The position numbers and the translations under genes are program-made. From a bacterium (GTDB taxonomy: Bacteria > Myxococcota_A > Bradymonadia > UBA7976 > UBA1532): a DNA stretch of 64,000 nt. Location: assembly GCA_030427205.1 (NCBI GenBank), contig JAUHXC010000049.1, forward strand, positions 1 through 64,000, read 5' to 3'. The notes under the pieces are model-generated. The model was not told the origin of the DNA. It searched no databases and was given only the letters and a program-made list of their open reading frames with translations. The first letter of the stretch is position 1. Each line of letters starts with the position of its first letter. Below, one piece after another: positions 19,489-32,700 of the stretch.

Positions 19489-20852
19489 CAGCCTTCCTTC
19501 CAGATCTCGGTGAGGTTGCGGCGCAGCGCCACACCGAAGTCTTCCTTGCCCGGGCTCACGAAGGAGCACAGGGCGAGGTCTTCCTCGTCGAGCTCGAGGC
19601 AGCCGAGGTGCTCGGCGCGCTCGATGTCGTCCTTCACCAGCGCCCGCAGCAGGAACGTCGGCATGATGTCGAGCGGCATGACCCGCTCGAACATGCCGAT
19701 GGGCACCATGGCGCGATGGGAGCCGTTGGTATTGGTGTCGAAGTCGTAGTTGCTCTTCTTGTCGCCGCCGCCGAACCAGCGCGAGGCGAAGGCGCGCACG
19801 ACCGAGAACTGGTCGAAGCCCGGCTTGACCCAGCCGAAGAAGACCCGCTGCCGACCCTCGCGGATGGCGGTGATCTGGTTGGCGTAGCGCCCGAGGTAGC
19901 CGAAGATCTCGCCTTGGGCCGCCCGGCCGCCGAAGACCGAGCCGGAGATGACCCGGTTCTCGACGTCGGCGAGTTGGCCGTCGACGAGCTCGTCGATGCA
20001 GGCGCCGTCACGGGTGCGCAGCAGCCGCGGGTTGCTGACCGTCGGGCCGCCGAGCGCGACGACCCGGCGGGTATCGAGCTTGCCGGTGGCGAGCAGCCGC
20101 CCGACGGCGACCACGTCCTGGTAGCCGATGTGCCAGACGATCTTGGCCCGGTTGACCGGCTCGAGCAGGTGGATGTGGGTGCCCACCAGGCCCGCGGGGT
20201 GCTTGCCGTCGAACTCGGCGACGGTGACCCCCTCGACGGTCGGGATCTTGGCCCCGGCCTTCTTGCAGAGCCAGGTCTTGCCCTCGGTGAGGGTCTTGAG
20301 CGCCGTCAGGCCCCGCTTGAAGTCGTCCTCCGCCCCCTTCAGCACGACCGCCGGGTCGGCGGCGCAGGGGTGGGTATCGATCGCGGTGACGAACAGCGCC
20401 GCGCAGCTCTCGGTCGGCGAAGGCACCCGGCTGAACGGGCGGGCCCGCAGCACGGTCCACAGCCCCGACTCGGCGAGCAGGTCCTTGAGGGCCTGCCCGG
20501 TCGCGTCGGCCGCGTAGTGCTTCAGCTCGACCTGGGGGCCGGCGCCCTTGCGGTCGTCGGCGGAGAGTTCGATGACCACCGACTGCAGGACCCGGCGCTT
20601 GCCGCGGTTGACCGCGACCACCTTGCCCGCCCCGGGGGCGGTGAAGCGCACCCCCTCGGCCTTGCGGTCTTCGAACAAGATCTGCCCCCGCTTGACCTCG
20701 TCGCCTTCGACGACGTGCATGCGGGGCTTCATCAGGGGGTAGTCGTCGGCCATGACAGCGACACGCGTCACCGTCGGGCCCTCCTCGATCACCTGTTTCG
20801 GTTCACCGGTGATCGGGAGATCGAGTCCCTTCTTGAGGACGTGTACAGCCAT
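19488..20852 (-). CDS. nqrA: Na+-NQR subunit A
   Basis: A soluble, membrane-associated subunit of 454 residues from ATG 20852 with GAGGAAGG upstream. Seen: typical N-terminus (VLKKGLDLPITGEP), a biotinyl-lipoyl-like region (VVEGDEVKRGQILFEDRK, then APGAGKVVAVNRGKRR), IDTHPCAADP, and the C-terminal SFVSPGKEDFGVALRRNL. Known: NqrA lies next to NqrB at the quinone site. It is first of the eight-gene operon; a candidate promoter lies at 20888-20917. Confidence 0.97.
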
Positions 20853-20887
20853 CGGCCTTCCTCGCGGACCTCCCAACAATCAGGCGG

Positions 20888-20917
20888 CATAAAGCTGCTT
20901 TTGGGTCAAAAACGCAA
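20888..20917 (-). promoter_or_regulatory. Candidate sigma-70 promoter for nqrA-nqrM
   Basis: On the minus strand: TTGCGT, 18-base spacer, TTTATG, about 36 bases before the nqrA start. It lies in the only AT-enriched patch of the 263-base gap 20853-21115. Further upstream, CCGCTCG-TTCGC-CGAGCGG (20949-20967) can form a hairpin without a T-run. Matches are partial. Confidence 0.35.
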
Positions 20918-21115
20918 GTCCCCAGCCCGATTTTTCGAGGGCTTCGACCCGCTCGTTCGCCGAGCGGTGCGCCGGCAGCGGGCTGTCGGGGGCTCACGAC
21001 CCTCGACGCGCCCGCGGATGGCCTTCCAGGCCGTACCGGAGGAGTCGAGGATGCGGATCGAAGCACCGGGGTCGCTCCGTCAGCGTGCAAATCATGCAGC
21101 CCCGCTGCACGAGGA

Positions 21116-23371
21116 TCAATGCGGTTCAACCCGCGGGTCGAGTTCTTCGGCCGCGCGGATCAAGGCGCTGAGGGCGTGCTGGGTGAAGTCGATGCGGACC
21201 TCCTGCTCGACGAGCGAGCGGCGGATGCCGCCGCGGGCGGCGTCGGGGTCGGGCATCATCCAGGCGTTGTCTGGCTGCACGCGCTCGCGCGCGAGGGCGT
21301 CCATGGCCGCGGCGATCTGGGCGTCGAGCGCCGGCAGCAGGTCGTCGCGGCCGTGGTGCCGGGCGAGGGCCCGGGTCGAGATGATCGCCTCGCTGAAGCC
21401 GGCGGCGCCGGGGGCCTGGGGCACCATGAGCCCGCTGAAGCCGTAGTGGCCATCGAAGTCGGTATTGTCCCAGTCGGCGGCGTCGTACTGCAGCCGGCGC
21501 ACGAACTCGGCGTAGCCGTTGCAGAAGTCGAGGTATCGCGGCTTCTTCAGCCGGGGCCAGGCCTCCTCGGCGGCGATGCAGGTCCAGTGGTCGGCCCCGT
21601 AGACGAACCAGCCGAGGAAGAAGGCGTCGTATTTGGGCCCGGTCAGGTAGTCCAGCGCCCGCTCGGCGGCCTGCAGGTCGACCGCGTCGCCCAGCGCCTC
21701 GTGGGCCATCACCAGCGCCAGCGCCGCTTCTTCGCTGTAGAACATGCTGCGCACGAAGATGTCGGGGGCGGCCACCGGCACGTGGAAGCTGTGATAGAAG
21801 TCGCCATCGGGCTTCTGCATGCTGCGGATCCACGCGGCGATGCGCCGGGCCTCGTCGGCGTAGCGCGCGTCCCCCGTCTGCCGCTGGTACTCGATCATGC
21901 CCACCAGCGTCAGCGCGCTGCTGCCCAGGTCGGCGAAGTCGCCGCGGGCCTTGGTGACGCAGTAGCCGTCGTCTCCGCACGGGTCGAGGTTGTCGACCAG
22001 CCAGCTCATCGCCTTCTCGGCGCCGACCTTGAAGCGCTCGAGGCCGGTCAGCCCGTAGAGCAGCGCCAGCGAATAGACGGTGCCCGCGTGGCGCGGCACG
22101 CTGTACTCGTCGCTCTCGGGGTGGTGGTCGTTGAGCGGGAAGTACTGGTAGTGGAACCGGTTGTCGGGGCGGATCTGGCGCAGCACGAAGTCGCCGCCGT
22201 CGATGGCTGCCCGGCGCCACTCGTCGGGGCCGTTCGCCGCGGGCGGCACGTTGCCCCGCTCGGTGGGCAGGGCGCGCGCCCGGTCGGCGGACTCGACCCA
22301 GCCTTCGGTGCGGATGCGCTCGAGGCGGCCGCCTTCGCCGAGGCGGGCGAGCACCGCGGTGGCGTCGAGGCCGAGGCGCAGCTCGCGGATGCCGGGCACG
22401 AGCGGGGCGAGGCCGAAGCGCTGGGCCTTGACCAGATCGTCGGGCAGGCGGGTGCGCTGCGCGTCGCCGAGCACCCGGCGGATGCCGTCGAGGCCGGGGT
22501 TGATCGACAGCGCGACGATGGGCGCGAGCTCGGAGACGATGGGCGCGGCGGCCACGGTGCGGTCGAGCTTGATGCGCCCGCCGAGCCCGGTGCGGCCCAT
22601 GATCTTGGGGTGCCCGGCGAGGGCCTGCGCCGCCCGGGAGACGGCCTGGGCCAGATCGTCGCCCTCGCCGGTGACCCGGGCGCGGATGCGGCCGTCGACC
22701 CACAGCGTGGCGTAGAGCGGGCCGGGGCCCAGCGGCACCCCGGCGAGGGCCGGCATCGCGGGCGGCGTCTTGCCGTCGACCGCGGCCCGCACATGGGCCA
22801 GGGCCTGGGCCCGGACCTCGGCGGAGACCGGCGGAAGCGGGTCGAGGTCGTGGCGCACGTGCATCGCGATCCCGAGCGCGAGGGGCAGCGCGCTCAACCC
22901 GAAGACCACCCGGATCCAGCGGGCGCTGCCGGCCATCTGCTCGCGCACCGGGGCGCGCAGCAGGCCGTGCAGCTTCAGCGCCGGGTAGAGCCCGAGCACC
23001 TGCACCGCGACGCTGGCGAAGAGCAGCGCGGCGATCGAGGCCCCGCGGCCGAAGTCGCCGAAGATGGCGTGCAGATAGGCCCACGACGCGACCAGGGCGC
23101 TGACGAGCGCCACCCCGAGCACCAGCCCGACCATGCCGCCGATGACCCCCAGCCGCCAGCCGAGACGCCAGCCGCGCCACAGCCCGTGCCCGGCGGCGAG
23201 GTGCAGCGCGGCGTAGGCCAGGATGAGGCCGTTGATCGCGGGCGTCTTCCACGGGATCAGCGCGATGGCGACGACGGCGAGCAGCAGCCCGCCGACGGCC
23301 TCGGCGATGGCCCAGCGGCGCAGGCTGCGGCGGGTGGTCTCGGTGGGTGCGGCGGTCTCGGGGGCGTTCAT
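21116..23371 (-). CDS. Membrane protein with alpha/alpha-toroid (six-hairpin glycosidase-like) domain
   Basis: A 751-residue protein from ATG 23371 (MNAPETAAPTETTRR); a longer upstream frame is rejected as it runs into the divergent OsmC gene. Residues about 20-165 contain four or five membrane helices and about 180-200 another. A predicted extracytoplasmic part follows. From about 430 to the end it resembles an alpha/alpha-toroid enzyme fold: RHAGTVYSLALLYGLTGLERF, a DFADLGSSALTLVGMIEY repeat-helix, QKPDGDFYHSF, YSEEAALALVMAHEALGD, GADHWTCIAAEEAW. Such folds occur in glycoside hydrolases, lyases and epimerases. The substrate is unknown. It is divergent from osmC with a 72-base shared upstream region. 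Confidence 0.72.
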   Translation of the reverse strand: MNAPETAAPTETTRRSLRRWAIAEAVGGLLLAVVAIALIPWKTPAINGLILAYAALHLAAGHGLWRGWRLGWRLGVIGGMVGLVLGVALVSALVASWAYLHAIFGDFGRGASIAALLFASVAVQVLGLYPALKLHGLLRAPVREQMAGSARWIRVVFGLSALPLALGIAMHVRHDLDPLPPVSAEVRAQALAHVRAAVDGKTPPAMPALAGVPLGPGPLYATLWVDGRIRARVTGEGDDLAQAVSRAAQALAGHPKIMGRTGLGGRIKLDRTVAAAPIVSELAPIVALSINPGLDGIRRVLGDAQRTRLPDDLVKAQRFGLAPLVPGIRELRLGLDATAVLARLGEGGRLERIRTEGWVESADRARALPTERGNVPPAANGPDEWRRAAIDGGDFVLRQIRPDNRFHYQYFPLNDHHPESDEYSVPRHAGTVYSLALLYGLTGLERFKVGAEKAMSWLVDNLDPCGDDGYCVTKARGDFADLGSSALTLVGMIEYQRQTGDARYADEARRIAAWIRSMQKPDGDFYHSFHVPVAAPDIFVRSMFYSEEAALALVMAHEALGDAVDLQAAERALDYLTGPKYDAFFLGWFVYGADHWTCIAAEEAWPRLKKPRYLDFCNGYAEFVRRLQYDAADWDNTDFDGHYGFSGLMVPQAPGAAGFSEAIISTRALARHHGRDDLLPALDAQIAAAMDALARERVQPDNAWMMPDPDAARGGIRRSLVEQEVRIDFTQHALSALIRAAEELDPRVEPH

Positions 23372-23443
23372 CGGCAGATCCGTCGGTGCTTGCCAGGGCG
23401 CCGAGGTTGGCCCAATGTGAGCCGGCTGACAAGCGGAGGTCCG

Positions 23444-23872
23444 ATGAAGGCGCGTATCAAGCTGGTCGACGGGGTCGCGTGGATGGCCGAGGCCGACAGC
23501 GGTCACGGGCTGGTGATCGACGGCTCGCCGGCCATCGGCGGGCGCAACCTGGGGCCGCGGCCGATGGAGCTGGTGCTGCAGGGCCTGTGCGCGTGCAGCG
23601 GCATGGACGTCGTCAGCATCCTGCGCAAGCAGCGGCAGGACGTCGTCGACGTGGTCATCGAGGCTCAGGCCGAGCGGGCGGAGACCCCGCCGAAGGTCTT
23701 CACCCGCATCGCGCTGACCTACCGGGTCATCGGCCGGGGGCTGAGGCCCAAGGCGGTCGAGCGGGCGGTGCGGCTGTCGGCGGACACCTACTGCTCGGTT
23801 TCGCGCATGCTCGCGCCGACGGTCGAGATCAGCGATACAATCGAGATCGTCGAGCTGGAAACGCCCGACTGA
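23444..23872 (+). CDS. OsmC/YhfA-family protein
   Basis: A 142-residue, normal-length OsmC-fold protein with GGAGGT upstream of ATG. Seen: the LCACSGMDVVSIL helix with catalytic-type Cys 51 and the second Cys 117 in TYCSVSRML, the pair used for peroxide reduction in OsmC/Ohr. The CSGMDVVSIL form resembles the YhfA subgroup, whose substrate is not well known. Divergent from the toroid membrane protein; followed by a kinase gene after 127 bases. Confidence 0.9.
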   Translation: MKARIKLVDGVAWMAEADSGHGLVIDGSPAIGGRNLGPRPMELVLQGLCACSGMDVVSILRKQRQDVVDVVIEAQAERAETPPKVFTRIALTYRVIGRGLRPKAVERAVRLSADTYCSVSRMLAPTVEISDTIEIVELETPD

Positions 23873-23999
23873 GTCGCCGATATGCGGGCCGTGTGGAGCG
23901 GTCCGACGGGCGCCTTGGATCCGGGCCGGGACCCGCGTATGTAGAGAGAACGAGCCGGCGCTCGAACGCCGGGGCCGGCTCGGCGGTACGGACGGGGTG

Positions 24000-27227
<3,228 letters not shown>

Positions 27228-27258
27228 GCCGACGTCCCCACCCCCGACGGAGGATGCC

Positions 27259-28533
27259 ATGCGTTCACCGCGCGCCCTCGCCCTTCTGCTCTGCGGCCTG
27301 ATCGCAGGCGCCTGCGACGACCAGCAGACCCCCGCGCCCGGCGGCAGCGACGCGACCAGCGGCCAGATCGAGCCTCAGGAGCCCGAGCCCCAGGAGCCCG
27401 AGCCCCAGCCGGAGCCGCAGGAGCCCGAGCCTCGGCCCGAGCCCCAGCCGGAGCCACAGGAGCCCGAGCCCCAGCCGGAGCCCGAACCCCAGCCGGAGCC
27501 CCAGGAGCCCGAACCTCAGCCGGAGCCCGAGCCCCAGGAGCCCGAACCCCAGCCCGAACCCGAGCCCCAGCCCGAACCCGAGCCCGAGCCCGAGCCCGAG
27601 CCCGACTTCGTGCGCTTCGTGGCCATCGGCGACGTGGGCAAAGGCAACGACGGCCAGCGCCGGGTCGCCGGGGCGATCGTCGACGTCTGCGCCGAATGGG
27701 GCGGCTGCGACTTCGTGGTGATGCTCGGCGACAACATCTACGACGCCGGCTGCGACGACGAGAACGACCCGCAGTGGATCACCAAGTTCGAAGAGCCCTA
27801 CGCCGAGGTCGACCTGCCCTTCTACGCCAGCCTCGGCAACCACGACTATGGCGCGCCGCCCATCCTGCAGGAGCTCGCCGGCGGCATCGGCATCGACCCC
27901 CGCCGGGGTGAGGCGCAGCTGGCCTACGCCCGGGTGCAGGACAAGTTCCGCATGCCCGACCTCTTCTACCGCTTCGCCGAGGGCCCCGCGGAGCTCGTGT
28001 CGCTCAACACCGCCACCGTCTTCTGGCGCGACCTGCCCTTCGTCGAGGCGCTGACCGGCTTCGGCGAGGTCACCGACGACCAGATGGACACCCTGCCCCG
28101 ATGGGCCGACGCGCCGCTCGCCCCGTGGCGCATCGCGTTCGGGCATCACCCCTATATCTCCAACGGCCCGCACGGCAACGCGGGCATCTACGACGGCGTC
28201 TTCATCGACGGCCTCATCGGCTCGGGCACCGCCCTGCGCGACTTCTTCGAGGACTACGTCATCGGCGACTTCCACGTGCTGCTGTCGGGCCACGACCACA
28301 GCCTGCAAGACCAGGGCGACTTCGACGGCACCGCGGTCTTCGTCTCCGGATCGGGCGCCTCGACCACCGACCTCGAGGGCGACAACCCGGCGATCTGGCA
28401 GGCCTCGGAGCGCGGCTTCATCGTCATCGAGGTCAGCCGCCGCCGGCTGGACGCGCGCTTCGTGACGGTGCACGACGACGACGGCGCCGCCCGCCCGTGG
28501 GTCGAAGCCCACAGCCGCACCCTGATCCGCTGA
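27259..28533 (+). CDS. Metallophosphoesterase lipoprotein with Glu-Pro linker
   Basis: An exported enzyme of 424 residues, GGAGG before the ATG. Seen: a lipobox signal peptide (LALLLCGLIAGAC, Cys about 19), a long EPEPQ-type linker (about 35-115), then a calcineurin-type phosphoesterase domain with GDVG, GDNIYDAG, GNHDYG, GHHPYISNG and GHDHSLQ metal-binding motifs, similar to the purple acid phosphatase-like group. It probably sits on the outer membrane with the linker spanning the surface layer. Substrate unknown. It starts 31 bases after the kinase-FGE gene, so it may be its operon partner. Confidence 0.9.
   Translation: MRSPRALALLLCGLIAGACDDQQTPAPGGSDATSGQIEPQEPEPQEPEPQPEPQEPEPRPEPQPEPQEPEPQPEPEPQPEPQEPEPQPEPEPQEPEPQPEPEPQPEPEPEPEPEPDFVRFVAIGDVGKGNDGQRRVAGAIVDVCAEWGGCDFVVMLGDNIYDAGCDDENDPQWITKFEEPYAEVDLPFYASLGNHDYGAPPILQELAGGIGIDPRRGEAQLAYARVQDKFRMPDLFYRFAEGPAELVSLNTATVFWRDLPFVEALTGFGEVTDDQMDTLPRWADAPLAPWRIAFGHHPYISNGPHGNAGIYDGVFIDGLIGSGTALRDFFEDYVIGDFHVLLSGHDHSLQDQGDFDGTAVFVSGSGASTTDLEGDNPAIWQASERGFIVIEVSRRRLDARFVTVHDDDGAARPWVEAHSRTLIR
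27371..27606 (+). repeat. Glu-Pro-Gln codon repeat
   Basis: Tandem GAGCCC/CAGCC units in the phosphoesterase lipoprotein gene that encode EPEPQ and PEPE runs. The plus strand is strongly C-rich and the minus strand reads as an open Gly-Leu frame. Length may vary between strains by slippage. Confidence 0.85.
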
Positions 28534-28718
28534 CGGCCGCGCCCGGCCGAGCACATCGAACATGTGGAGACCGCTGCGCGCTCGAAAGAGATCGCCCGCG
28601 TTTCCATATGACCGAATGCCGCCATCGGTTGAGGAAAGCCCCTGACGCACGAATCGACGACATCGACTAGGGTCGAGATCGTCCGGGGCGGCGGGAGCGG
28701 CGAGCCGGAGGAGAGTTC

Positions 28719-29684
28719 ATGCAGCAGCCACAGCACGGCCTCGAGGTCCTCATCGGACGGGTCATCGACGATCGATTCGAAGTCGAGCGCCTCGTCGGCG
28801 TCGGCGGCACCGCGGGGGTCTTCCGGGCCATCGACCGCACCACCGGCGAGCCGGTCGCGCTCAAGGTGCTGCACGGCCTCGACGACGCCAGCCAGAGCCT
28901 GCGCACCCGCCGCTTCGCCCGCGAGGCGGAGGTCATCGCCGCGCTCGATCACCCCAACGCGCTGCCGCTGGTGGCCTACGGGGTCGTCGACGGCCGCACG
29001 CCCTATCTGGCCACCGAGTTCATCGGCGGCGACACCCTCGCCGACCACCTCTCCCGGGGCCCGCTCGCGCCGCTGACGGTGCTGCGCATCATGGATCAGG
29101 TCTGCGACGTGCTGGCCACCGCCCACCGCCAGGGCATCATCCACCGCGACCTCAAGCCGGAGAACATCGCCGTCGAGCCCATCGACGGCAAGCGCGGCGA
29201 CTGGGTGCTGGTGCGGGTGCTCGACTTCGGCCTGGCCAGCTGGCGCATGGGCAGCCGGCTGACGATGAAGGGCAACCTGATGGGCAGCCCGCGCTACATG
29301 GCGCCCGAGCAGGCCCTCGACCGCCCCGTCAGCGGGCGCACCGACCTCTACAGCCTGGGGGTCATCGCCTACGAATGCCTCAGCGGCCGCCCGCCCTTCG
29401 AGGCGCCGACGCCGATGGCCGAGATGGTCAAGCACGTCTCCGAGACGCCCGTGCCCATCCAGGAGCGCGCCGCCAACCCGCTGGACGAGGCGATGGCGAA
29501 GCTGGTGATGCAGCTGCTCGCCAAGCGCCCCGGCGACCGCCCGCTGAGCGCCGAGGAGGTGCGCGCCGAGCTGGCCGCCATCGAGCGCCGCCTCGACCCG
29601 GAGATGGACGAAGAGCGCGACACCGTCTCGATGGGTCAGGTGCAGGTGATGGCGCGCATCCGCCCCCGCCCGTCGGTCAACTGA
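28719..29684 (+). CDS. Ser/Thr protein kinase
   Basis: A compact kinase of 321 residues, almost only a catalytic domain; GGAGGAG lies ahead of the ATG. Seen: VGVGGTAGVFRA loop, VALKVL Lys, HRDLKPEN (about 143), DFGLAS, APEQAL, TDLYSLGVIAYECLSGRPPF. All catalytic residues are present. There is no membrane segment; the short tail after residue 280 is charged. It converges on the SIR2-STAND gene with a 25-base gap, and 185 bases without a gene precede it. Confidence 0.93.
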   Translation: MQQPQHGLEVLIGRVIDDRFEVERLVGVGGTAGVFRAIDRTTGEPVALKVLHGLDDASQSLRTRRFAREAEVIAALDHPNALPLVAYGVVDGRTPYLATEFIGGDTLADHLSRGPLAPLTVLRIMDQVCDVLATAHRQGIIHRDLKPENIAVEPIDGKRGDWVLVRVLDFGLASWRMGSRLTMKGNLMGSPRYMAPEQALDRPVSGRTDLYSLGVIAYECLSGRPPFEAPTPMAEMVKHVSETPVPIQERAANPLDEAMAKLVMQLLAKRPGDRPLSAEEVRAELAAIERRLDPEMDEERDTVSMGQVQVMARIRPRPSVN

Positions 29685-29709
29685 CCCGCCGCTGACGCGA
29701 CCCGCGCCC

Positions 29710-32700
29710 TCAGCCCGCCGCCTCGGCGAGCGCGCGCAGCGTGGCCAGCACGGCCCCGTGGTCGTGGTTGGGGCCAACCGTGTAGGGCAAAACGACCACG
29801 CGATGCTCGCGCCGCAGCTTGTCGGCGCGCTCCAGCTCGGCCTGGGCGTCGTCCAGGCGCGGCAGCAACGCGAAGTGCAGCGCGACGGCCCCGCCGAAGT
29901 CGGCCACGTTCTGGCCCAGCAGCAGATCCAGGTCGTACGGGTCCGACATCCCGTAGCCCACGAAGAGCACGCAGTGATCCACGAGCAGGTGGCCCATGAC
30001 CGCCCGGTAGGACGCGTCGCCGTGGGCCGCCCCGTACTCGTCGAGCGTCATCACCACCGAGTCGGCGTCTTCGGCCGTGCCGTGCACCTTGAAGAGCACC
30101 TTGCGCCCGCTCTTGATATCCGCCAGGGCCTTCTGGGCCTGCTTCCAGGTGTAGACCGTCCGGGTCGGCGGGCCCTCGACCGCTTCGAGCAGGGGGTCGT
30201 AATTGGTCGTCAGCACGACCTGCGCGCCGAGGGCCATGACCGCCTGATGGGTCGCGCCGGGCGCGGCGTCGGGCGGGCGGAAGATCTGGTCGAGCGCCGC
30301 CGGGTAGTCCGCACCGAGCCGGTCCTTGAGCTGGTCGAGCCGGCGCAGCATGTCGGCGAGCAGCATCGGCCGCGGCCGCAGCTCGCCCGGCGTATCGGGG
30401 TCGTCCTGCAAGAAGAGCCGCTGCATCGACTGGCGATCATCGTTGCTCAGCCAGACCCAGCGGGCGTCGCCCGCGTCGAGCAGCCGCGCCGGCAAGGCCC
30501 TCCAGCTGGGGAAGCCGCCGACGACGTCAGGGCCCAGCGAGAGGCCGGCGCCGACCAGCGGCATCAGGCGGCCATTGCGCAGCGCGCGGACAAGCGGCGG
30601 GGGCAGCTCGGCCGCCTCGGGGGTGAACGCGGGTATCGCGACGGCCGCCGCGCCGCCGCCGAGCGGCACCGGCGGGCCGTGCGGCGGCCGGCGCAGGTCG
30701 TGGGGCAAACCGGTGAGGGCGCGCGGAAGGATCGGATGGTAGAACGCCGGGTGCAGCTCGCCGAGGCGGAACGGCGCGGACCAGGCGGCCAGCAGCGCCG
30801 CGCGGTCGGGGGCAGTGGCGCTGGGGTCGTCGGTGTAGATCGCCCACCGCTCTCGGGCGGTCGCCGCATCGCCGGCCACCACGGCGATGGCAGCAGAGAG
30901 CCATGTAAGGGGGTTCGATGGCGCATGGCGCATTCCACCGGGAAATCGATCCAGCGCCCCGCGCGCCGCTTGCGGATCATCGGTGCCGAGATGCCCCAAC
31001 GCCTCGATACAGGCCAGGGGCAGGTAGGACGGATAGGCCAAACGTCCGGCCGCCGCTAGCTCCGTCGCCCTCGCCCAATCACCGACGAGCATCGCGTCCA
31101 GGCTCTGCCCCAAAGAACCCGGTCCCTCCGCCACGCTCTGCTTCAGGCCGTCTGCGAGCAGACGCAGCAGCTCACCGCGCTGCCCGGCAGCTGTCGCGAT
31201 CAAGACCGCCGCCTCAGCAAGCCGAGCACCGCTACCCCTCCCCGCCGGTACCCGACCCGCTCCTTCTTCGAGGATCGACAGAGCCGCTGTCACCTGCCCC
31301 GAGCGGGCCAAGTAGCCGCTCGCCGCTTGGTACAGCGAGTGCAGGCTGTACTGCGGGTCGACCTTGCCGATGCCCTGGCCCAACAGTTCGACCGCCTCAT
31401 CCACCCGTCCCTCGCCCACCAGCAGTTCGCCCGCTGCCTGATACAGCGAGAACAGGCTGTGCTGGGGATCAATCTTCCCGATGCCCTCGCGCAACAGCGC
31501 GACCGCCGCGTCCACCCGCCCATCCCCCGCCAACAGCTCACCCGCCGCTTGGTAGAGCGAGAAGAGGTTCTTGTTCGGCGCGACGCTCCCGATCGCCTCC
31601 CGCGCCGCGGCGATCCCGGCTTGCGCACCCTCGACCTGCGCCACGACTTCGACCCACAGCAGCCATGGCGTGTGAAAGTCAGCCCCCACGGTGCCACGGC
31701 GGGCGTGCTCGACAGCAGCCGACAAATCGGCCGGGCGGCCCCGCGCGGCCAGCAGCCTGGCCAAGTGATACTCCGCACCGACCGGCCCCGGCCGATCCAG
31801 CCACGCCGACAGCAGGGCGATGCGCGCGTCGCGCTCCGCGTCGTCGGTGGGCATCGGAGTCCCATAGCCAAATCGACGACCCAGCGCCGCGCCGGCCGTC
31901 GCCAGCACCCGCTGCAGAGCCGCCTCATCTCCCGCCTGCGCAAAGTGATGCCGCGCCTCCTCCAGCCGCGGCGGGTGCACCTCGACGCGCTTCGCGAGCA
32001 GCGGCCGGGCGAACCACCAGCCGGCGCGGCGGTGCGCCTCGGCCCACGCCGCCGCGTCGGCCTGCAGCCGCGGACGCTCCAGCTCGACGGCCAGCGGATG
32101 CAGCCGATCCCGCTGGCCGCCGATGATGCGCAGCAAGTAGCGATTGCGCAGCGTCTGGCGCGCCGCCTTCCAGTCTATCTCGGGCGCCGCCCCCTTCCGC
32201 GGCGGCCCGCCGGGTGACGCCGGGATCGCCATGGCCGCGATCAGCTCGACCTCGGCGTCCACCCGCAGCGCGGTGAGCAGGCGCATCCAACCCCGCACCT
32301 CATCCGGTAGATCGGCCGTGGCCTTGCCGACGATCTGCCGCTCGATCGCCCGCACCAGCGTCGGATCGCGCTCCAGCGGCGCGTCCGGCTTCGGCGGCCC
32401 GAGCAGATCGCCGACGGTGTAGGTGTCGAGCAGCTGCGCCAGCAGCGTCAGCGCCCGCGGGTTGGCCCCCAGGCGGTTGATCACCTCGACCCGGCGCGCC
32501 GCTGGCAGGGCGTCGGGGCGGGGCAGCGCGCCGTCGAGGATCGCGCCGGCCGCCTCGACGGCCGGCGGCTCGAGGCTCAGCTTGCGGATCTGCCCGGCCC
32601 GCGGGCCCACGTCGGGGCTCCGGTTGGCGACGAGCACCAGGCAACCCGCGGCCTTGGCCAGCTTGCCTTTGCGCTTGAGCGTCCGACTCACCCACTCCGG

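Noticed and set aside
20949..20967. Rho-independent terminator between the toroid protein and nqrA
   Set aside because: A 7-bp hairpin is present but no T-run follows on either strand.
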